Source: Natrinema soli (GTDB lineage: Archaea; Halobacteriota; Halobacteria; Halobacteriales; Natrialbaceae). Taken from it: a DNA stretch of 14,307 nt. The number at the start of each line of letters is the position of its first letter. Within the stretch, counting starts at the first letter, position 1. The stretch spans positions 1 to 14,307 of the forward strand of contig NZ_JAQIVI010000738.1 in assembly GCF_028618695.1 (NCBI RefSeq), read 5' to 3'. Positions 13,800 through 14,307 of the stretch are shown here, in pieces. The notes beneath the pieces were generated by a model. It was not told the origin of the DNA. It searched no databases and was given only the letters and a program-made list of their open reading frames with translations. Made by a program: the position numbers and the translations under genes.

Positions 13800-14307
13800 T
13801 CAGTTCGCGTCGACCCGATCCCGGACGTATCGCCCAACCAGTCCGACGAGTGCCAGCGCCATCGCCGCGGCGAACGCGACGACGAACGCCGAGGTCGGTT
13901 CGGTGATGGTCTCGAGTTCCGCGAGGACGAACTCGCCGGCGAGGACACCTGCGACGACGAACAGCGCGAGGCCGCCGATATTCGCCGGCAGCGAGTTCGT
14001 TTCGGGGACGACCGCGGGATCGTTCAACAGAAAGAGGATCACCGCGATGGCGAAGGGCGTGCCGACGAGTCCGAACGCCAGCGTGAGGACGAGTAACTGG
14101 AAGAACGCTCCCTCGAGGAACGCGCCGATGGCGGAAGTGAGCGCGACGACGACGATCGCGGCCCGGTATCGGCCGTCGGTGACGGACTGCTCCCAGCCGA
14201 GTTTGTCGGCGAGGAGGTACGGCGGGACGACCGTGTTGCCGCCGAGGGTCGAGACCGCCGCACCGAGGAGGCCGGCGAGGAACAGCCACGTGGCGTACTC
14301 GCCGGCG
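13800..14307 (-). CDS. NRAMP-like divalent metal transporter, C-terminal part (cut by window edge)
   Basis: The 168 visible C-terminal residues are very hydrophobic with about four to five membrane helices, and the frame runs through to the right edge (base 14306), so the N terminus lies outside. Motifs resemble the later transmembrane segments of NRAMP proteins: AGLLGAAVSTLGG, LLADKLGW plus a polar loop (TDGRYRAA), the segment TLAFGLVGTPFAIAVILFLL and the short NDPAVVPE-NS-LPANIGG stretch that in NRAMP joins helices before the end. The metal-binding DPGN and MPH motifs would be in the missing part, so the metal (Mn, Fe or other) cannot be named. A GTG at 14042 is internal, not a start. Downstream (13677-13799) I see no other feature. 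Confidence 0.8.
   Translation of the reverse strand, partial: AGEYATWLFLAGLLGAAVSTLGGNTVVPPYLLADKLGWEQSVTDGRYRAAIVVVALTSAIGAFLEGAFFQLLVLTLAFGLVGTPFAIAVILFLLNDPAVVPETNSLPANIGGLALFVVAGVLAGEFVLAELETITEPTSAFVVAFAAAMALALVGLVGRYVRDRVDAN

Overview
The window looks like ordinary chromosomal DNA of a haloarchaeon (class Halobacteria). The evidence is high G+C with strong G/C bias at third codon positions, very acidic proteins (Asp/Glu-rich, Lys-poor), and many promoters in which a TATA-like box lies about 25-30 bases before the start codon with no Shine-Dalgarno sequence, implying leaderless mRNAs. Several small zinc-ribbon and winged-helix proteins are also of types common in haloarchaea. I can support 19 protein-coding genes. 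Two of these (a 49-residue zinc ribbon and a 51-residue membrane protein) are short enough to be missed by an ordinary ORF scan. The first gene may be cut by the left edge and the last one certainly is cut by the right edge.

Layout. 1-1117: a DUF1508 protein facing a DUF547 protein. 1118-2254: a divergent AI-2E family permease. 2297-3400: a double winged-helix regulator divergent from a small membrane protein, a plausible regulator/sensor pair. 3479-4732: a radical SAM methylthiotransferase for tRNA t6A37. 4760-5589: a divergent redox pair, made of a peroxiredoxin-fold protein without its catalytic cysteine and a small CPYC glutaredoxin. 5705-6969: a cupin and a HIT-family hydrolase on the minus strand, separated by about 320 bases that look like a decayed gene. 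6970-7424: an AT-rich control region and a small zinc-ribbon protein. 7562-8670: methionine aminopeptidase type II preceded by a short double-CxxC protein. 8671-9256: a gene-poor stretch unusually rich in inverted repeats, including a 21-bp near-perfect stem. 9257-10528: NADP-type isocitrate dehydrogenase (icd). 10672-12285: a membrane protein with a CARDB-like tail and a GNAT acetyltransferase, probably co-transcribed. 12326-13428: a DUF7509-like protein divergent from a winged-helix regulator, with a perfect 14-bp palindrome between the two TATA boxes. 13521-13676: a tiny membrane protein. 13800-14307: the C-terminal part of an NRAMP-like metal transporter.

Most genes are single housekeeping functions (translation, tRNA modification, the TCA cycle, redox) with their own promoters rather than one dedicated pathway. 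I do not see a phage, transposon, CRISPR array, rRNA or tRNA. The parts most worth a second look are the inverted-repeat-rich region before icd, the DUF7509-like/regulator divergon, the cysteine-less redoxin paired with glutaredoxin, the AT-rich repeat region near 7071-7150 and the decayed gene near 6165-6395. Family names are recalled from knowledge of the families, not from a database search.
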